Shown here: positions 21,111 to 33,591 of the stretch, one piece after another
Layout of the letters: every line of letters starts with the position of its first letter
Numbering within the stretch: position 1 is the first letter of the stretch
Source of the DNA: Epiperipatus broadwayi
Lineage: Eukaryota > Onychophora > Udeonychophora > Euonychophora > Peripatidae
Assembly (NCBI GenBank): GCA_028023455.1
Contig: JAQFVV010012403.1
Location: 1 to 64,000 of the forward strand
DNA length: 64,000 nt
Reading direction: 5' to 3'
Position numbers and translations under genes: made by a program
Notes under the pieces: model-generated
Seen by the model: only the letters and a program-made list of their open reading frames with translations
What the model was told of the DNA's origin: nothing
Databases searched by the model: none

Positions 21111-23915
21111 TCCAAGTGCTATATACGATATTGGGTTGAATGTCTCCCAAAATGATTAATTTCCCCATCGCAAATCAGTTTAAACTCCCAGCTTCAAATT
21201 TACATATATAACTTATATATGGTATATTTAAACAATTATTTAATAAGCAAGATAATTAGCATAAACTAAAGAGACCAAAATTTGTGAGATTTTTTTAAAA
21301 AAAAAGTAAATATTTAACAATAAATGAAATGATTAAAATTGATACTCTCTTTTTACAACCTCAGTAATTATTTCCATTGATAAACAGAATAACTCTAAAA
21401 TTGATTTCATGATCAAAATATACTTTCATGTGAATAACAAAATCATTTTATTTTTTAAATTCATTTAAGAGATCAATATTAATTTGTAAGCATAATAATA
21501 AATCCTTCCTTGTTTAAAGAAAATAAATAAGAATATCTATCAAATAGTAATAATAATAAAAAGAAATATAGAATTATTGAAATAAAATCAAATACTTAAA
21601 AAAATTTACACTTTATGTTTTATCTTTAAAAAAAAAGAAAAGCCTTCATTAAGTAATGCATATTAACTGAATGAGATATCTTACTGGTATCTAACTTTTG
21701 TGTACCTTAGTCCTAGGTACCATTTAAACTTTTTTGTTTTTATTATCAGAAATACTTGCTCAGTTCTTGGATAGTCATGTTTTTGGTGATTCTTCATTCT
21801 TTTCTTTTCTGCTATAGACAATCTTTTGGGGCTGATCTGGAGACATTTAAACAGATAGTTCTAGCCTCTAATAATTTTTGGTTGATTATTCTTGAACAAA
21901 ATTGGAAAAGGAAATTATACTTGCCAGAGAAACTTTTCATTAGCACACAGCACACAAGACAATTAGTGATGGCAGAAGTTGTACACAAGAGATGTTTAGT
22001 GATCCATGTTGGATATTTTCAAATGGTACTCTCAGGTTTACATGACTTTAGCAGCTGGAAATGATTTTCATTGATCAATCTCAGCTATCTGGCAGATTAT
22101 CAATTTTATAATTTCCAAATTCACTATGGCCCAAGGTTTTTCAGTAATTCTCTTGGCAGATGTTTGTTAACTTTCTACTGAACAACTCCTCACAAATACA
22201 CAAAATGGAAGAAACAAAATTTGTTTGATCTAGTTTAACATACACCACTCAATCTGTTGTCACTATTTGAAATTTTAATTTAGAAGCTAGATTATGATTT
22301 AATCCACAATTAAAATTATCTCCAGACTATGATCTGCCACTTTTACTATTATTACTTGTTTTTCAACTTTATAGTGTTGCTTGGCAATAACTTGCCTCTT
22401 AAATTTTAATTACAGATGAGAAATAAAATAAAAAACAGTATGTGCATGTTATTTTTAAGATTTTATTTCTTGAAAATACATATATACAAAATATAATTGT
22501 GCTTAACAATAGCATCCATATTCTACAATAAATTAAAATTTTAATTGACCTTTTGATTTTGTTTGGTGATATTTTCTTTGTCAATTACATACATCATACT
22601 ACATAAAAATCTGCCCATTTCTTTTCTTTATATTCTAATTTTGTTTTGACTGAAGGAACAGAATATCAATATTTAATATTAGTAATTAATTGAAATCCTC
22701 TTTTTAACTATTAATAAAGTTTTAATATATCACCTTTATTTATCCTAATAGATGTTGTGCACCTGGATGGAAGTATCCATGATTTCCATATTCATAGTTT
22801 CAGTTATTTGCAGTTACAAAAACAGTTAATGTAGAATAAAAATATTAGAAATAAATCACTCTAAGGCAATTAATTTATTTATCGTAATCAATCTAAGAAA
22901 ATATTTAAATTTTTGTTTTTCCCCTACACTCTCAAAATAATTTTCAGTTATTATTACATTCTCTTTTCTTTTTATTTTCTTATTTAAAATGCAGGTCAGT
23001 TTGCATACTGAATTACCTTCTTTTTTCCACTTAACAATTAAATGTAATCTATTTTTAAAAATTAAAAAAAATTTTTTTGGCTTAAATAAAGCTATAGAAC
23101 ATAAAAAAAAAAGTGCTACATTTACTAAATGTATTTTTCTTTTAATTTTTTTTTACTATTTGCATTATAAAATTTACCATTTCATTTATTTTGCTGTAAT
23201 ATCTTATATAAATACAATTTATCCACTCTACTTTGAACACTTTTTAGCAAAAAACTTTTTATTGTACATATATGCATACATAACCTTACAATTCCACTGT
23301 CCTGCAGCTTTCTTCAGAACTATTATATAATAAACAAAATAAAATACATAACAATGTAAATAATACCATCAAAAATGTAAACAATAAAATTAATAAAATA
23401 ATAAAAAAATAAAAAAACATAAAATATAACAAAACATAGTAAAACTGAAATAAATATAAATATAATCAAATTCAAATAAAATATACCAGCTAATATAAAA
23501 TAAAATATATAAATATAAAATAAATATATATTATACATGTTTATTCCTGACTGCACATATACATATTCATGAACAACTATTAATTTGAATATATTATTCA
23601 TTTTTATTATTTTTAATAATCTCCAGATTATTTCTATTACTTATAAACTTAAACTTTAATTTTCTTATTCCCACAATAATAAAACATTTCATTTTCATAT
23701 AATTATCAGTTCAACCTTAACTCATTTATTAAGAATATTCTTTTTAGTTTTCAAATCATATAATATCTATTATTCTCTTATTCATTTTTTTGTTATTAAT
23801 AATATTTTATATTTATCTTTTTTTAATATCTAAAAACTATAAATGATTAACTTACCCACTTTTACTTTAATTTTTTAAAAGTAAAAAAAAAAAATGTTTT
23901 TTTTTTGTTTTGTTT
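21111..23915. other. AT-rich stretch with a low-complexity A-rich block
   Basis: An open frame at 21756-22064 (102 codons) includes SFGADLETFKQIVLASNNFW and NWKRKLYLPEKLF, which look less random than the surroundings, but no domain is recognised. A GC-richer tail continues to about 22350 with stops; this may be a decayed element or an untranslated region. From 23330 to 23530 the sequence is an A-rich low-complexity tract (AATAAAAT, AAATATA words) that produces long spurious frames. Confidence 0.35.
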
Positions 23916-23920
23916 TTTTA

Positions 23921-24075
23921 ATGTGGTGTGATGTACCGTGACTTCTCCTTAAATGAAGTCAGGAATCTCTTAGCAACTATGCCCAAAGAAACCTGTTAGC
24001 CACTTTACCTTTCCCTTCCATTCCCCACCCTAAACTTTCCCATAATCTGCTCCATCCCATTTCCACAACATAATT
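23921..24075 (-). mobile_element. 3' end fragment of the PHD/esterase LINE family
   Basis: On the - strand: ATGTTGTGGAAATGGGATGG, GCAGATTATGGGAAA, AAAGTGGCTAACAGGTTTC, GCTAAGAGATTCCTGAC and AAGGAGAAGTCACGGTACAT, in the order of the 3' ends at 62325-62480 and 44950-45060. It ends in a decayed CATCACA tail. It is a 5'-truncated insertion of about 155 bp and retains a segment that the copy at 45 kb has lost. Confidence 0.85.
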
Positions 24076-24582
24076 AACTTATATCCTAGTTCCCTCTATT
24101 ACATATTATTTAAACTGACTATATATATAATCACTATAAGTCATTATTTATATATTTATGTATATACTTTAACTTTTATTACTATTATATAATTCTCTTT
24201 TATAAATTTATATTATACCATTTTATATGTAAATATTGTGCTAAGTTTTTACTTTATTAATTTATAATATCTATAAATATATTCATGTTTTTATGCTCCT
24301 GTGTAAGCATTTTTTTACAAACCTATAATTTATTTTATAAGTAATTTTCTCTTCATATATTTTCCTCTATGTATGTTTTTTAAGAGCTATATTTATACTA
24401 ATTCATTCTAATGGTAGAATCTTTATTATATTTTGGTTTTATCTTTTTATTAGCATTGCTTCTTTTATTTTCCTTTTTTTAATAGTATCTGTATGTTACA
24501 TTATTTTTATTGAACTTTCTGTAAAGTTATGTCCTGTGTACTTTATATATTTATAGAATTTTTAGTTTCTCTCAAATATTTG

Positions 24583-24855
24583 TTAACCAAACTGATGATT
24601 ACAAGAGAGAAAACAAATGTTTCTAAGATAATAAACCATGTATGTGCCAATGAACATATGTTCAATTGGGAAAATACAAAAATATTGGATAGGAAAGAAA
24701 AAGTACAAAGAAGAAAATTTAAAAAAGTTGCTCACATGACAATGACAAAAAATCGCATAAGCCAACCTAGTGTGACTATACATAATGTATGGAACCCACT
24801 AATCAACTTTGCTCTTAGGAAAAAGTGGAGAATTCAGGAGGAACCTCATAGATAA
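24583..24855 (+). pseudogene. Penelope-like element, C-terminal coding remnant
   Basis: The frame contains FNWENTKILDRKEKVQRRKF, followed about 20 residues later by NRISQPSVTIHNVWNPLINF. The pattern F-(D/N)-W-x-x-(A/T)-x-(V/I)-L-x-(R/K)-E...RR-(K/R) is the usual end of the GIY-YIG endonuclease domain of Penelope-like elements, where the host of conserved E and R residues follows the catalytic region. The GIY-YIG core itself is missing, so this is a fragment of about 90 codons. Stop TAA at 24853-24855. A tRNA-like repeat starts directly at the stop, in the same orientation, as a pseudo-LTR or 3' UTR would. Confidence 0.65.
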
Positions 24856-25168
24856 GTATATGAAATTTCTAAGACTGTTGCCTTTGGCTGAATGATTCAG
24901 TTGGTTAGAGCATTATATTAAAATCCAATATTCAATAATCTAAAGGTCCAGGTTCAATTCCCATACTAGTAGTGTCACTGGTCAGGCTAGCAACCCTTTA
25001 AGAAGAGAGAAGAATAATACTTTTCAAAACGTTGTGTATATACTAATCTGTCTGATATGCTATTACTAACAGTTGAATGTATTTGAAATATTTAAATAAA
25101 GTTAAATTTTTCTAAAGACATTCAATACGCATATTAGATGATGGAAATAGACCAATATAAAAATACAA
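24846..25168 (+). mobile_element. tRNA-like repeat with GGAAATAGTCCAA end, adjacent to PLE coding end
   Basis: The unit reads CATAGATAAGTATATG, then a tRNA-like region with A box TTCAGTTGGTTAGAGC (24897-24912) and B box CCAGGTTCAATTCCC (24948-24962), then CACTGGTCAGGCTAGCAA, TTTCAAAACGTTGTGT, TTTAAATAAAGTT and GATGATGGAAATAGACCAA. It is one of six copies in the window. Its position directly behind a Penelope coding end suggests that it is the 3' repeat of such an element; a simple SINE inserted there is the alternative. Confidence 0.75.
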
Positions 25169-26250
25169 GTATGTCTATTTGCTTATATAATTTCTTGTTT
25201 TAAATACATATTTATTTTTGTAATACAAGGGGCCTTTGAAATTGTACTAATGCATTTAAGTAAGTCATTGGTCATAAATAGTTCACATATAATAATATTA
25301 TCATCATCAGTTAAGGAGAGAATTCATTGCCATAGGAAGGAGAATTTATTTAGCAAAATTTTATCACTGATCTACATTGTTTGTTCAATGATGAAATTAT
25401 ACTTATCACATGATCTTGTGATACTATTTTATATAAATTGACCAATTATTTGTTACTCGGTCTTAGTTAATCAATAACTGAGAGAATGTTTGACACCTTC
25501 TATATACACCAAAACCTTATTGGATCGAGTTTATTGTTGTAAATTTGGCAATCTAAAATAGTCACTGTTATGTAAAGAAAAAGTCTATTGAAAAGGAATT
25601 ACTGGTATTAGCAAATGTACATGCAAGCAATTGATACAGTTACAACATTTGAAGAAAATAATCTGTGTATGTTAGAAGCCATGCTTTATTACTTTCGCAA
25701 TTGCTCACCAGGTTTAGTGCAATAACGAGACTCGAGCTTTAAACACCACTTCCGGTATTTGAACATCACACGTCTTCCCACATTACGATTTATTCTACAA
25801 ATCATTTTGATTAGTTAGAAAAGTGTTAAATTACTTATTCGGAATATTTGTTATTATTATTTAAAAACATTTTAAAAATATCTTACAAAAATATCGTCAG
25901 TTTTTAATAAAAAATATTTAAATTACCCAAATAAATGGATCTTTGTTGCTGTTTATTTGTTTCAAATAAAAAAAAAAAGAAAAGATTGAAACTGGCATAA
26001 TCAAACTCTTTTTGAATCAATTCAACAGTTTAAAAAATAATTTAAAGTAAACAAGTTGTGAAGTGCAATTGATAGTTCATTAGTGAGGCACAACCTCAGA
26101 TTAAGAAAATAAATTTTACAAATACGAAAGAAATGAAGAAGTTTGTTAAAGATTAAAAGTAAACAGATAAGTTCAAAACAAAAATTAAATGTGTTTTATA
26201 AAAACAAAAAGAAAGTTCAGTTTTAAAAATAATTGTATGTGAGCGTATAT
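25169..26250. other. Unassigned AT-rich spacer
   Basis: No gene or clear repeat. CAGGTTTAGTGCAATAACGAG at 25711-25731 faintly resembles a sequence at about 1560 read on the - strand; too weak to define a family. Confidence 0.35.
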
Positions 26251-26254
26251 ATAT

Positions 26255-26890
26255 TTGGACGTATTACCAACAACATTATCACATGATTGTCTTATGTTTA
26301 ACATTCGATACAGTAGTGCCATCCATTCCAAACGAGTAACCATTTGATATAAGAAGGTTTGTGCATACAATCCATACCTAATGCCTTCCCGATCAATATC
26401 CACATACTGGTTTATAGCTTGTGGTTTTCATCAGTGAGGAAACTCGGATCTGTGAGCACTGTACCTAGAACTTAGGATCCAATGTAACAAACCCTAGCAG
26501 CCACCTGCTTTCAAACCATACTTGTTTACTTGTATAGTCGTATAACCACAATCACCATTATCCTATGGGAAACTTTCTTATGCTTTTACAAGCTGTTTAA
26601 ACAGTAGTATACCCTCCATATAGTAATGGCACCCAGTTGAAGACATAGTAATCAATGGATGCAAGAAAGGTTTCTACATAAAATCCCTATAGTATACTCA
26701 TCTAATATCCTAAGACTAATTTCTAGTTTATGGCTTTCATCAGTGTAAAGCCTTGGATTTGGAGCCTGCACTTAGATCTAATGCAACCCTCAAGCAGTCT
26801 TAATTATAAAGCTACAAGTCCAAAATGAAAACACAATATTTTCAATCCAAGCATATCCACTTATATAGTCACACAGATCTGAATCCAGTT
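26255..26890 (-). mobile_element. Two head-to-tail copies of the TATGGAGAGTTTT-end repeat
   Basis: On the - strand each copy runs through a CACTGATGAAARCCA block, then AAACYAG, a GTATG/GGCATT stretch, and ends GGCACTACTGTAT or GCCATTACTATATGGAGG. The equivalent positions (about 26311 and 26619) are about 308 bp apart. Copies are diverged. Tandem layout is another trait shared with the hammerhead repeat at 4.5 kb. No protein is encoded. Confidence 0.65.
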
Positions 26891-28575
26891 CAGTATCTAT
26901 ACATTTTGGAGTCTGTCCATAGGATGATGAGGATTGTTTTGCTTTCTTTTCATTGACTTGAAATAATAATTTATTATCCAAAATGCATTTAATTTTCTTT
27001 TGTGCAGTTACCAATTTATTTTCATTTTGTACAACTTTTGTTTTCTAATTATTTTAATTACTTGCTTTTTTATAATGTATGTCAAATATATTTTATAAGA
27101 AAGAAAAAAAATTAACCTTAGAAAAATTTATATACTAATGTATAAATATTTTTTAGCTACAGCTGGCTGGCTTAATAAAGAGATATACCTTATTGAAATC
27201 TTAAAAATGAAAAAACTGCAGATCTTGAGAGGATATCTAAAGAAGTTTTAAAATTCATTTGTTATATATCAGCTTCAAAAGTAGTGTAAGTCATTAAAAA
27301 TATATGGACTCGTGGAGTTGAGCAATCTGATCTTATGAATGACTTTAGCCTCTATGTTTTCAGTGTTCAAAAATAAATATCATGCATAAAAGAACAACAA
27401 TTATCATAGAATATCATTGTCCATCCCAGCATAGATATTTTCAAGGACATTAATGCATAAATTGCTTGCAGTCATATAAAATTAATTATAAGAGACTCAG
27501 TATGGATTTTAAAAAACCAAGAAGTACTAAAGAGATTGGTTTTGGTAGGAACAAATAAAAAAATTATATATCACTGTTATTTATTTATTAACCTGTTCTT
27601 ATTTATGCCTACAAAATCTGTTATCACTTTAGTTTATATATATTATATTGATCTATGATGTCTGTTTACTATAGAGAGTTTTTTGTACATAGAAATCATC
27701 ATTTAAAATTATTAGTGTGTAAAAAAATCTGAAAAATGTCAATTTCATACAGATCTTTAAAAAATTTGAATATAAAATAAGCCAACAATCCCTTATTTGG
27801 ATCTAAAACCAAATCAACAATGTCTGATCGGTAGATTATTTTGTCTCAAGAAATTCTGAGTGTGTGGTTTGTAATAGAATTTACAAACGAAAAATTGTAA
27901 TTTTTAGTATTGTGCAATATATTTTTAAAATATTTATTTTAAACAAAAAAATTATATGCTTACAATTATTTTTTATTTAAAAATAATTGTTTTTACAAGT
28001 CGTAAAAAATGTACTTACAGCAAACAGGAAGTTGTTTTGACTGACTAACAAGAATAGGTTTCATAAATACGGATAAAGCAATTTTTTGTAAAATTTTAAT
28101 AATAGATTTAATTCTGATTTTTAAGATGTATTTTCATTTTTTTCTGATGTCTCGAGTAAAATTCATTTGTCTTTTTAAAATGGAATTCAAATAATAATTT
28201 TTTTTTTTTTTTACAATTTTTATGAATATGCAAGAATATGGCCTAATAATGAAAATTGCAATTTTTATAATTAAGAAATTCAGTTACTTTATTTTTTATT
28301 TGCAAAGATCAAATATTAACTTTAAGAAACATCTATCATTTGATAATGCTTATATTTGTAATAAATAGTGCAAAGATCATCAATATATGATGGTATAGAA
28401 AAAAAGTTTAATTTTAAATATAAATTGTTGCAAATAATTGTCACTAGAGTCATTCAAATAAGAGAGAGCGCAGTTGAAATCCAAATAGGTTAATGGCATT
28501 TGCTTCTTTTGACTGAACAGGTCTGTGGTATAGTTTAAAATTCATTGGAAGGTCTTCAATGTTTTTTTTTTTTTT
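26891..28575. other. AT-rich stretch, no supported genes
   Basis: Only low-complexity A- and T-runs (for example T14 near 28198) and short chance frames are seen. Confidence 0.4.
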
Positions 28576-28581
28576 TTGTAG

Positions 28582-28680
28582 TCAAGCGTTGGTGGCCGAA
28601 TGGTTAGAACAGCCGCCTTACAAGCAGTTGTCAAAGGGTTCGCTTCCCGGCTGACGCTTTGGCACATAAAAAAAAAGTTT
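28582..28680 (+). mobile_element. tRNA-derived SINE, short variant
   Basis: TCAAGCGTTGGTGGCCGAAT, TGGTTAGAACAGCCGCCTT, a B box-like GGGTTCGCTTCCCGG, CTGACGCTTTGGCACATAAA and a poly(A) tail. It lacks the GTTGGTTGCAGACGGTTG insertion of the copies at 8.0, 17.6 and 36.4 kb and looks closer to a class II (Leu/Ser-like) tRNA. A poly(T) run precedes it; no clear target duplication is seen. Confidence 0.85.
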
Positions 28681-28920
28681 ATTTGTATTATGCAGCTTTT
28701 AAATAGTAGATGGAAAGTGATAATACTATAGAAAAATAAATCGGATACATTAAAAATAAAAGTTGGTGATAAGCAAAAAATAAATACAACTCCAACAAAG
28801 TTTTTGGTTTTTAAGGCAGTAGTATTTAGAAATGTTTATAGATGTAATTTAGATGCTGTTTTAATTATAAAAAACCGTTAATCCCAATATGAGTCTTAAC
28901 TTTTCTTATGCCCATGTAAT

Positions 28921-29274
28921 TTAGATATAAGCAATTGGAGATGCAAATTAAGAAAAAGCTTGAAACTTATTTACTGGAAAGCAAGATATAATAACTCCAT
29001 CGGGGGGGTGGTGGATATTTATACACTTAATGTAATCTGCAAAGCATGTTTTCAATATCTTATAAGGAATATCATAATCATAGTGGTGCATCTATGAAGA
29101 CTTAACAGAAACAATACTATGATTATAATATTGCTTACAAGATATTGAAAGCATGCTTAGACAGATTACATTAAGTGCGTAAATATTCCACCCTAAGGGA
29201 GTTTAAATATTGCACTTCACAGTAAACAAGTTTCAAGCTTCTCTTAACTCATCCCTACAAGTACTTATATCTAA
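28921..29274. repeat. 354-bp foldback element
   Basis: Left arm (28921-29080: AGATATAAGCAATTGG, GCTTGAAAC, TTAATGTAATCTGC, AAGCATGTTTTCAATATCTT) pairs with right arm (29115-29274: AAGATATTGAAAGCATGC, CAGATTACATTAA, GTTTCAAGCTT, ACTTATATCT). The centre is about 35 nt. Nothing is encoded. It resembles a long-armed MITE; no target duplication was established. Confidence 0.85.
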
Positions 29275-30500
29275 AAAAAAAGTTGTTAAGCTTATCAGAC
29301 TTACCATTATTCAAGATAAAATTTATTTTTCTAAGACTCAACTCAATTTAAAATCTCCCTTTTGAATTTGCAATCAAGAATCTACAATCAAAGAATTATG
29401 GTGCAAAAATATAATTATTATAGAATTCCAAAAATGTATTTTTCCAGATCTGAGAGTATATGAAGCTGGATTTGATGTTCTGAATGCAACTGAAATCTCA
29501 TCAACAAATTCAGGACAGCCCACAATCAGTACATTCATCTGCTTTAACAACCAATAAGCTTCCAAATAAATTGATTCAGAAAGGCATTTGATTTTATTAA
29601 TTGAACAAGTCTATCCCGTTATTTGGAATTAGCTGAAATTAATATACAACTTTTAAATATGGAATAAAATGAAACATTATAATTATGGATAGAAAGTATA
29701 AAATTTCATATTTAGTAAAATGATTGAGTGATATTATGCCTCCTAAAAGTATATTATGGTGAATTTGAGCATGAGAAAGGAAGACCGTATTTATATTATA
29801 AAAATTATACAAAAAGCACTACAAACGAGTGCAATATTGAATTCCATTATTAGATATTTCTGGTAACAGAATCCAATCCTGAATTAGAATTAAACAAGGT
29901 GTTTGATGCAGAAAAAAAGATTAGAAGATATCCTTTCAAAATATGTGCGTATATTTATTCTTCACGAATTAGCGTAATCATTACCAAATTCATCGCTCAT
30001 GTTGTATTATATTTTAAAGAAATAAACCAGCTAAACTAATAAAGGGTACTATTACACAACTTCAAATGTGCGTGCATTTTAACAATTATTTATTTATACA
30101 CAATTGGCAGCTGATACTTCATTCTATATTAGTAATTCTGAATAAAAGAATTAATACTTCTTAAAAACATATGGCAACTAATTATATCTTTTAGACATAG
30201 ATACTATTTATATACACATTTATATATTTGATTGTGTTGTGTATACATATGTTTCTATTTTAAAACTAATGTACAACATAAATACAAACATTATATATTA
30301 ATTACTTATTGATGAGGAGTTGTGAAATGAAAAGGAATGGATGCATATCATGAATTTTTTTAGAGCTCATGCCTAATTGGGTTTGATTATCATTCATGTA
30401 AATAGATATGGAAAGGATATGATATCTTCCCTATAGAAATTTCCTTCTTCCACTATGGAGATGTTTGATGTTTATTCATCATTTTTACAATGTGTAGAGA
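29275..30500. other. Unassigned AT-rich spacer
   Basis: A 63-codon frame on the - strand (29374-29565) shows no known domain. Nothing else is supported. Confidence 0.35.
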
Positions 30501-30505
30501 ATGTT

Positions 30506-30845
30506 CATTCATCATCATCATCATCAACCATTATCAATCCACTGCAGCGTGAAGGTTTCTCCAAGTTCAATCTATCTTCTCTGATATTTAGCTTCTCTTT
30601 TCCACATCATCCCTGCACACTTTCATATTTCACCCATCCATCTAACATGTGATCGCTTTCTGTGTCTTCTATAATCTCTTAGAATCCAATTTTAGATTTC
30701 AATTGTCCATCTGTTATCATCTCTTTTAGCAATATGTTCAGCCCAACTCCATTTCAGTCTTTTAATTTTTTCAATGAGGTAAGTAACATCTGTTTGTTCT
30801 CTTACCCATATATTGCATTTTTGATCTCTTCTTGTTATTATCTCA
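30506..30845 (-). mobile_element. RTE-type LINE 3' end fragment
   Basis: On the - strand this stretch follows the 3' part of the RTE copy at 31738-32725 and ends at the TGATGATGATGATGA tail (30512-30526 as ATC repeats on +). It is 5'-truncated near 30845, about 340 bp, with frame-breaking changes but moderate divergence. Confidence 0.85.
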
Positions 30846-31169
30846 TTATTAAACTAAAATATAAAATTGTATATATTAGCCAAAATCAAAATTATGAACT
30901 ATGACAATACAAGACTCCCAGGATAATTGATGCAGTAAGTTCCCTTGAGTCATGTATTGTCATAATTCACAAGTCAATAAATGGTTATTATATGACATTT
31001 TACATTTTAGTTAAATAATGAGCTAATATAGGATGCTTAAACAAATTCTTTCATAGTAATATACATACATATAGCATACACGTAAGACTACTAAATATGA
31101 TAGAGATTTTTTATATTGACTTATATAAATTAGATAAAAGTTACTATAAGCTACTATAATTATATAATA

Positions 31170-31680
31170 TCCATTAATCATCATTTTAAACCATTATCAA
31201 TTTATTGCAAGAAGATTTTTTCAAATTTAATCCAGTTTCTCTGATCTTCAGCCTCTTTTCTCCACATTATCTAGAAAACTTTCTTATTTCCTCCATAGAT
31301 CTCACATGTTTTTTTTTTTAATTTTGTACAATCACTTGGGATCCAGTTTATGATTTCAACTGTCCATCTATTATCATTCCTTTTAGTAATATGTCCTTTG
31401 CAGCTCTATTTTAGTCTCTTTAATTCTTTCAATGAGGTCAGTAATACTTGTTTGTTCTCTCACCAATGAATTTGATTTTTAGTCCTTTCTTGTTACTTCT
31501 AAAACGTACCTTATTATATTTTATGGAGTGATCTGAAATTTTTAAATTGCTTCTTTGTTAAATATCCAAGTCTCAGAGTCTTAAATAAGAATTTGCAAAA
31601 CATTTATTAAAAACTACTTTTTCATGCACTATGTATATTTCCTTTTAATAATAAGTTATTTCTATCAAAAACACTCCAAT
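31170..31680 (-). mobile_element. RTE-type LINE fragment, strongly decayed
   Basis: It shows the same order of words on the - strand (the WIxLGE-like start, RLKxxxAG and the SETWTL region), with more substitutions and a T10 run at 31310. It lies immediately downstream on + of the better copy at 31738, so RTE fragments cluster here. Confidence 0.7.
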
Positions 31681-31737
31681 GATGTTTAATTGTATGAGTA
31701 ATTTTATCTATTATGTTTATATATATATATATATATA

Positions 31738-32725
31738 TCATCATCATCATCATCATTATCAACCATTATCAATCCACTGCAGGATGAAGGTCTCTCCAAG
31801 TTTAATCCATCTTCTCCGATCTTCAGCTTCTCTTCTCCACATCACCCCTGCACACTTTCTTATTTCATCCATCCATCTCACATGTGGTCTCTTTCTGGTT
31901 CTTATACAATCTCTTGGAATCCAGTTTAAAATTTCAATTGTCCATCTATTATCAACTCTTCTAGCAATATGTCCAGCCCAACTCCACTTCAGTCTTTTAA
32001 TTTTTTCAATGAGGTCAGTAACACCCGTTTGTTCTCTTACCCATACATTGCGTTTTTGATCTCTTCTTGTTACTCCCAATATACACCTCTCCATACTTCT
32101 TTGAGTGGTCTGAAGTCTCTGTATTGCTCTTCTATTAAGTGTCCAAGTCTCAGATCCATAAGTAAGAACTGGTAAAACACATTTATTAAAAACCTTCCTT
32201 TTCAAACACATAGGCATATATATATATTAAAAATTTGGCCAAGGTATTTGTAATTGTTATTTTTTTCTAATTCATTATTACCAATCTTTACTTTTTTAAA
32301 AAAAAAAAAAATCATTGAAAATTATTTTAGTCCTTCTAGTATTTATCTTTTGTCCTATTTTCTTACTTTCATCTGATAGCAACATTTTCCTGCAGCTGTA
32401 AAATATTATTTGCAAAAACAACTAAATCATATGAAAAATTTAGATGACTTAAATAATCTCTATTTACTTGTACTCCCTCAGCTTCTCAGTTTACTTCACA
32501 AAATACTTCTTGTAAAACTTCTGCAAAAAAGTTTGGAGATATGGATTCATCCAGTTGTATACCCTTTTCAATATGGATATTTTTATAATCATTATGTAAT
32601 CTAATTATTGTTCTTAAATATTATTCAGGATATGACAATATCTTGGGTCCATATTTTGATAGTCTAATATGTTCACCACTGTAGGAATGCTTATGAAATC
32701 AAATACCTTTTTATAATTCAGAAAT
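31738..32725 (-). mobile_element. RTE-type LINE, best-preserved copy in the window
   Basis: On the - strand a 152-codon open frame (32217-31759) gives KVFNKCVLPVLTYGSETWTL, IQRLQTTQRSMERCILGVTR, RLKWSWAGHIARR and WIKLGETFILQWIDNG, the region C-terminal to the reverse transcriptase of RTE-clade elements. Upstream (32280-32725) part of the polymerase domain is visible: SISP, VNRDYLSHLNFSYDLVVFAN and QLQENV. The catalytic block reads FSYDL where the family has F-A-D-D, so the enzyme is dead. An (AT)n has replaced sequence near 32216-32228. The element ends in ATCATCATCATC on + at 31739-31756, the RTE tail. Confidence 0.88.
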
Positions 32726-33159
32726 CCAAAACATAATCACAATTCACATGTATTGATCATAATTTTTTTAATACTGGAATATGATTCTATGATGAAACCA
32801 CTTTTGAAACTATCTTGTTCTTTTGGTTGATTGAAATCCAAAGTTAACTTTAACAGTATTGTGTGTAATATTGTTAAATGATTGTTATAGTATATATAAG
32901 CGCTTTAACACGCTGAAGAAGAAGTTTCAGTAGTAACAAAACAATTAAATTAATTAATCTGGGCCTTGTACTTTTGAGGTTTTTCCCTCATATTCATGGC
33001 CAAAATAAATTATAAACCATTGCTGTAATATTACTAAATAATAATGCATGTGAATGCATATGTAAATTAATTTGTCCATTTTCTTGAAATAGCAAAACAC
33101 ACGTCATGTCTATTGATCACATTGTTATCATTGATAATAAAATACGCCTCTTTCTCTTA
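32726..33159. other. Unassigned spacer
   Basis: AT-rich. CGCTGAAGAAGAAGTTTCAG near 32912-32931 recalls the CTGAAGAAG words of the repeat at 24846, but no further match follows. Confidence 0.35.
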
Positions 33160-33480
33160 CAATTGTTGGCTTCAGAGCACACTATTTTGGGGTTGCAGGG
33201 TTCGAACACATGACCGGCCAGCTTCTCATGTTAGAAAAATATTGAGAAGTTATCATTATTCTTTTTTGCTCTTCTGTACATATACATGTGCTGAGCAGCT
33301 CTATTATGGACAGTGGCCTTAGTTTCACCATAGTATGTGGTGCTACATCCAGCCTGAGGGCATGAAATGCTGTATACAACCTGGGGTGCCTGAGATGAAT
33401 CCATTCTGTCCTTCACATTATTAATCAGTCTGTTAGTATTAGGGGAGTGTGGAAGCTGACCCTAAATTCCTTAGCTAAAG
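33160..33480 (-). pseudogene. Penelope-like element, GIY-YIG endonuclease fragment
   Basis: The - strand frame includes APQVVYSISCPQAGCSTTYY-GET, then HNRAAQH and MYMYRRA. A VYxIxCPxxxCxxxYYGET block followed by RxxQH is the N-terminal half of the GIY-YIG endonuclease of Penelope-like elements, with the Cys pair typical of the animal clades. Upstream on the - strand, VSFHTP matches GFHTPP of the copy at 48.4 kb, so both belong to one family. The frame breaks after FSIF; the usual H and E region further on is not intact. Confidence 0.8.
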
Positions 33481-33591
33481 TCTAATTTTTACAGTGGATT
33501 TTCATTAGCAGATTCTGCATGCACTAATTCATTAGATTATATCAAGTATCATATTTATTATTTGCTAGAAGATGTGTTGTGATAGTATTTT

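Noticed and set aside
23323-23601. Hydrophobic 92-codon frame on the - strand
   Set aside because: It comes from an A-rich low-complexity tract and has no start context or domain.
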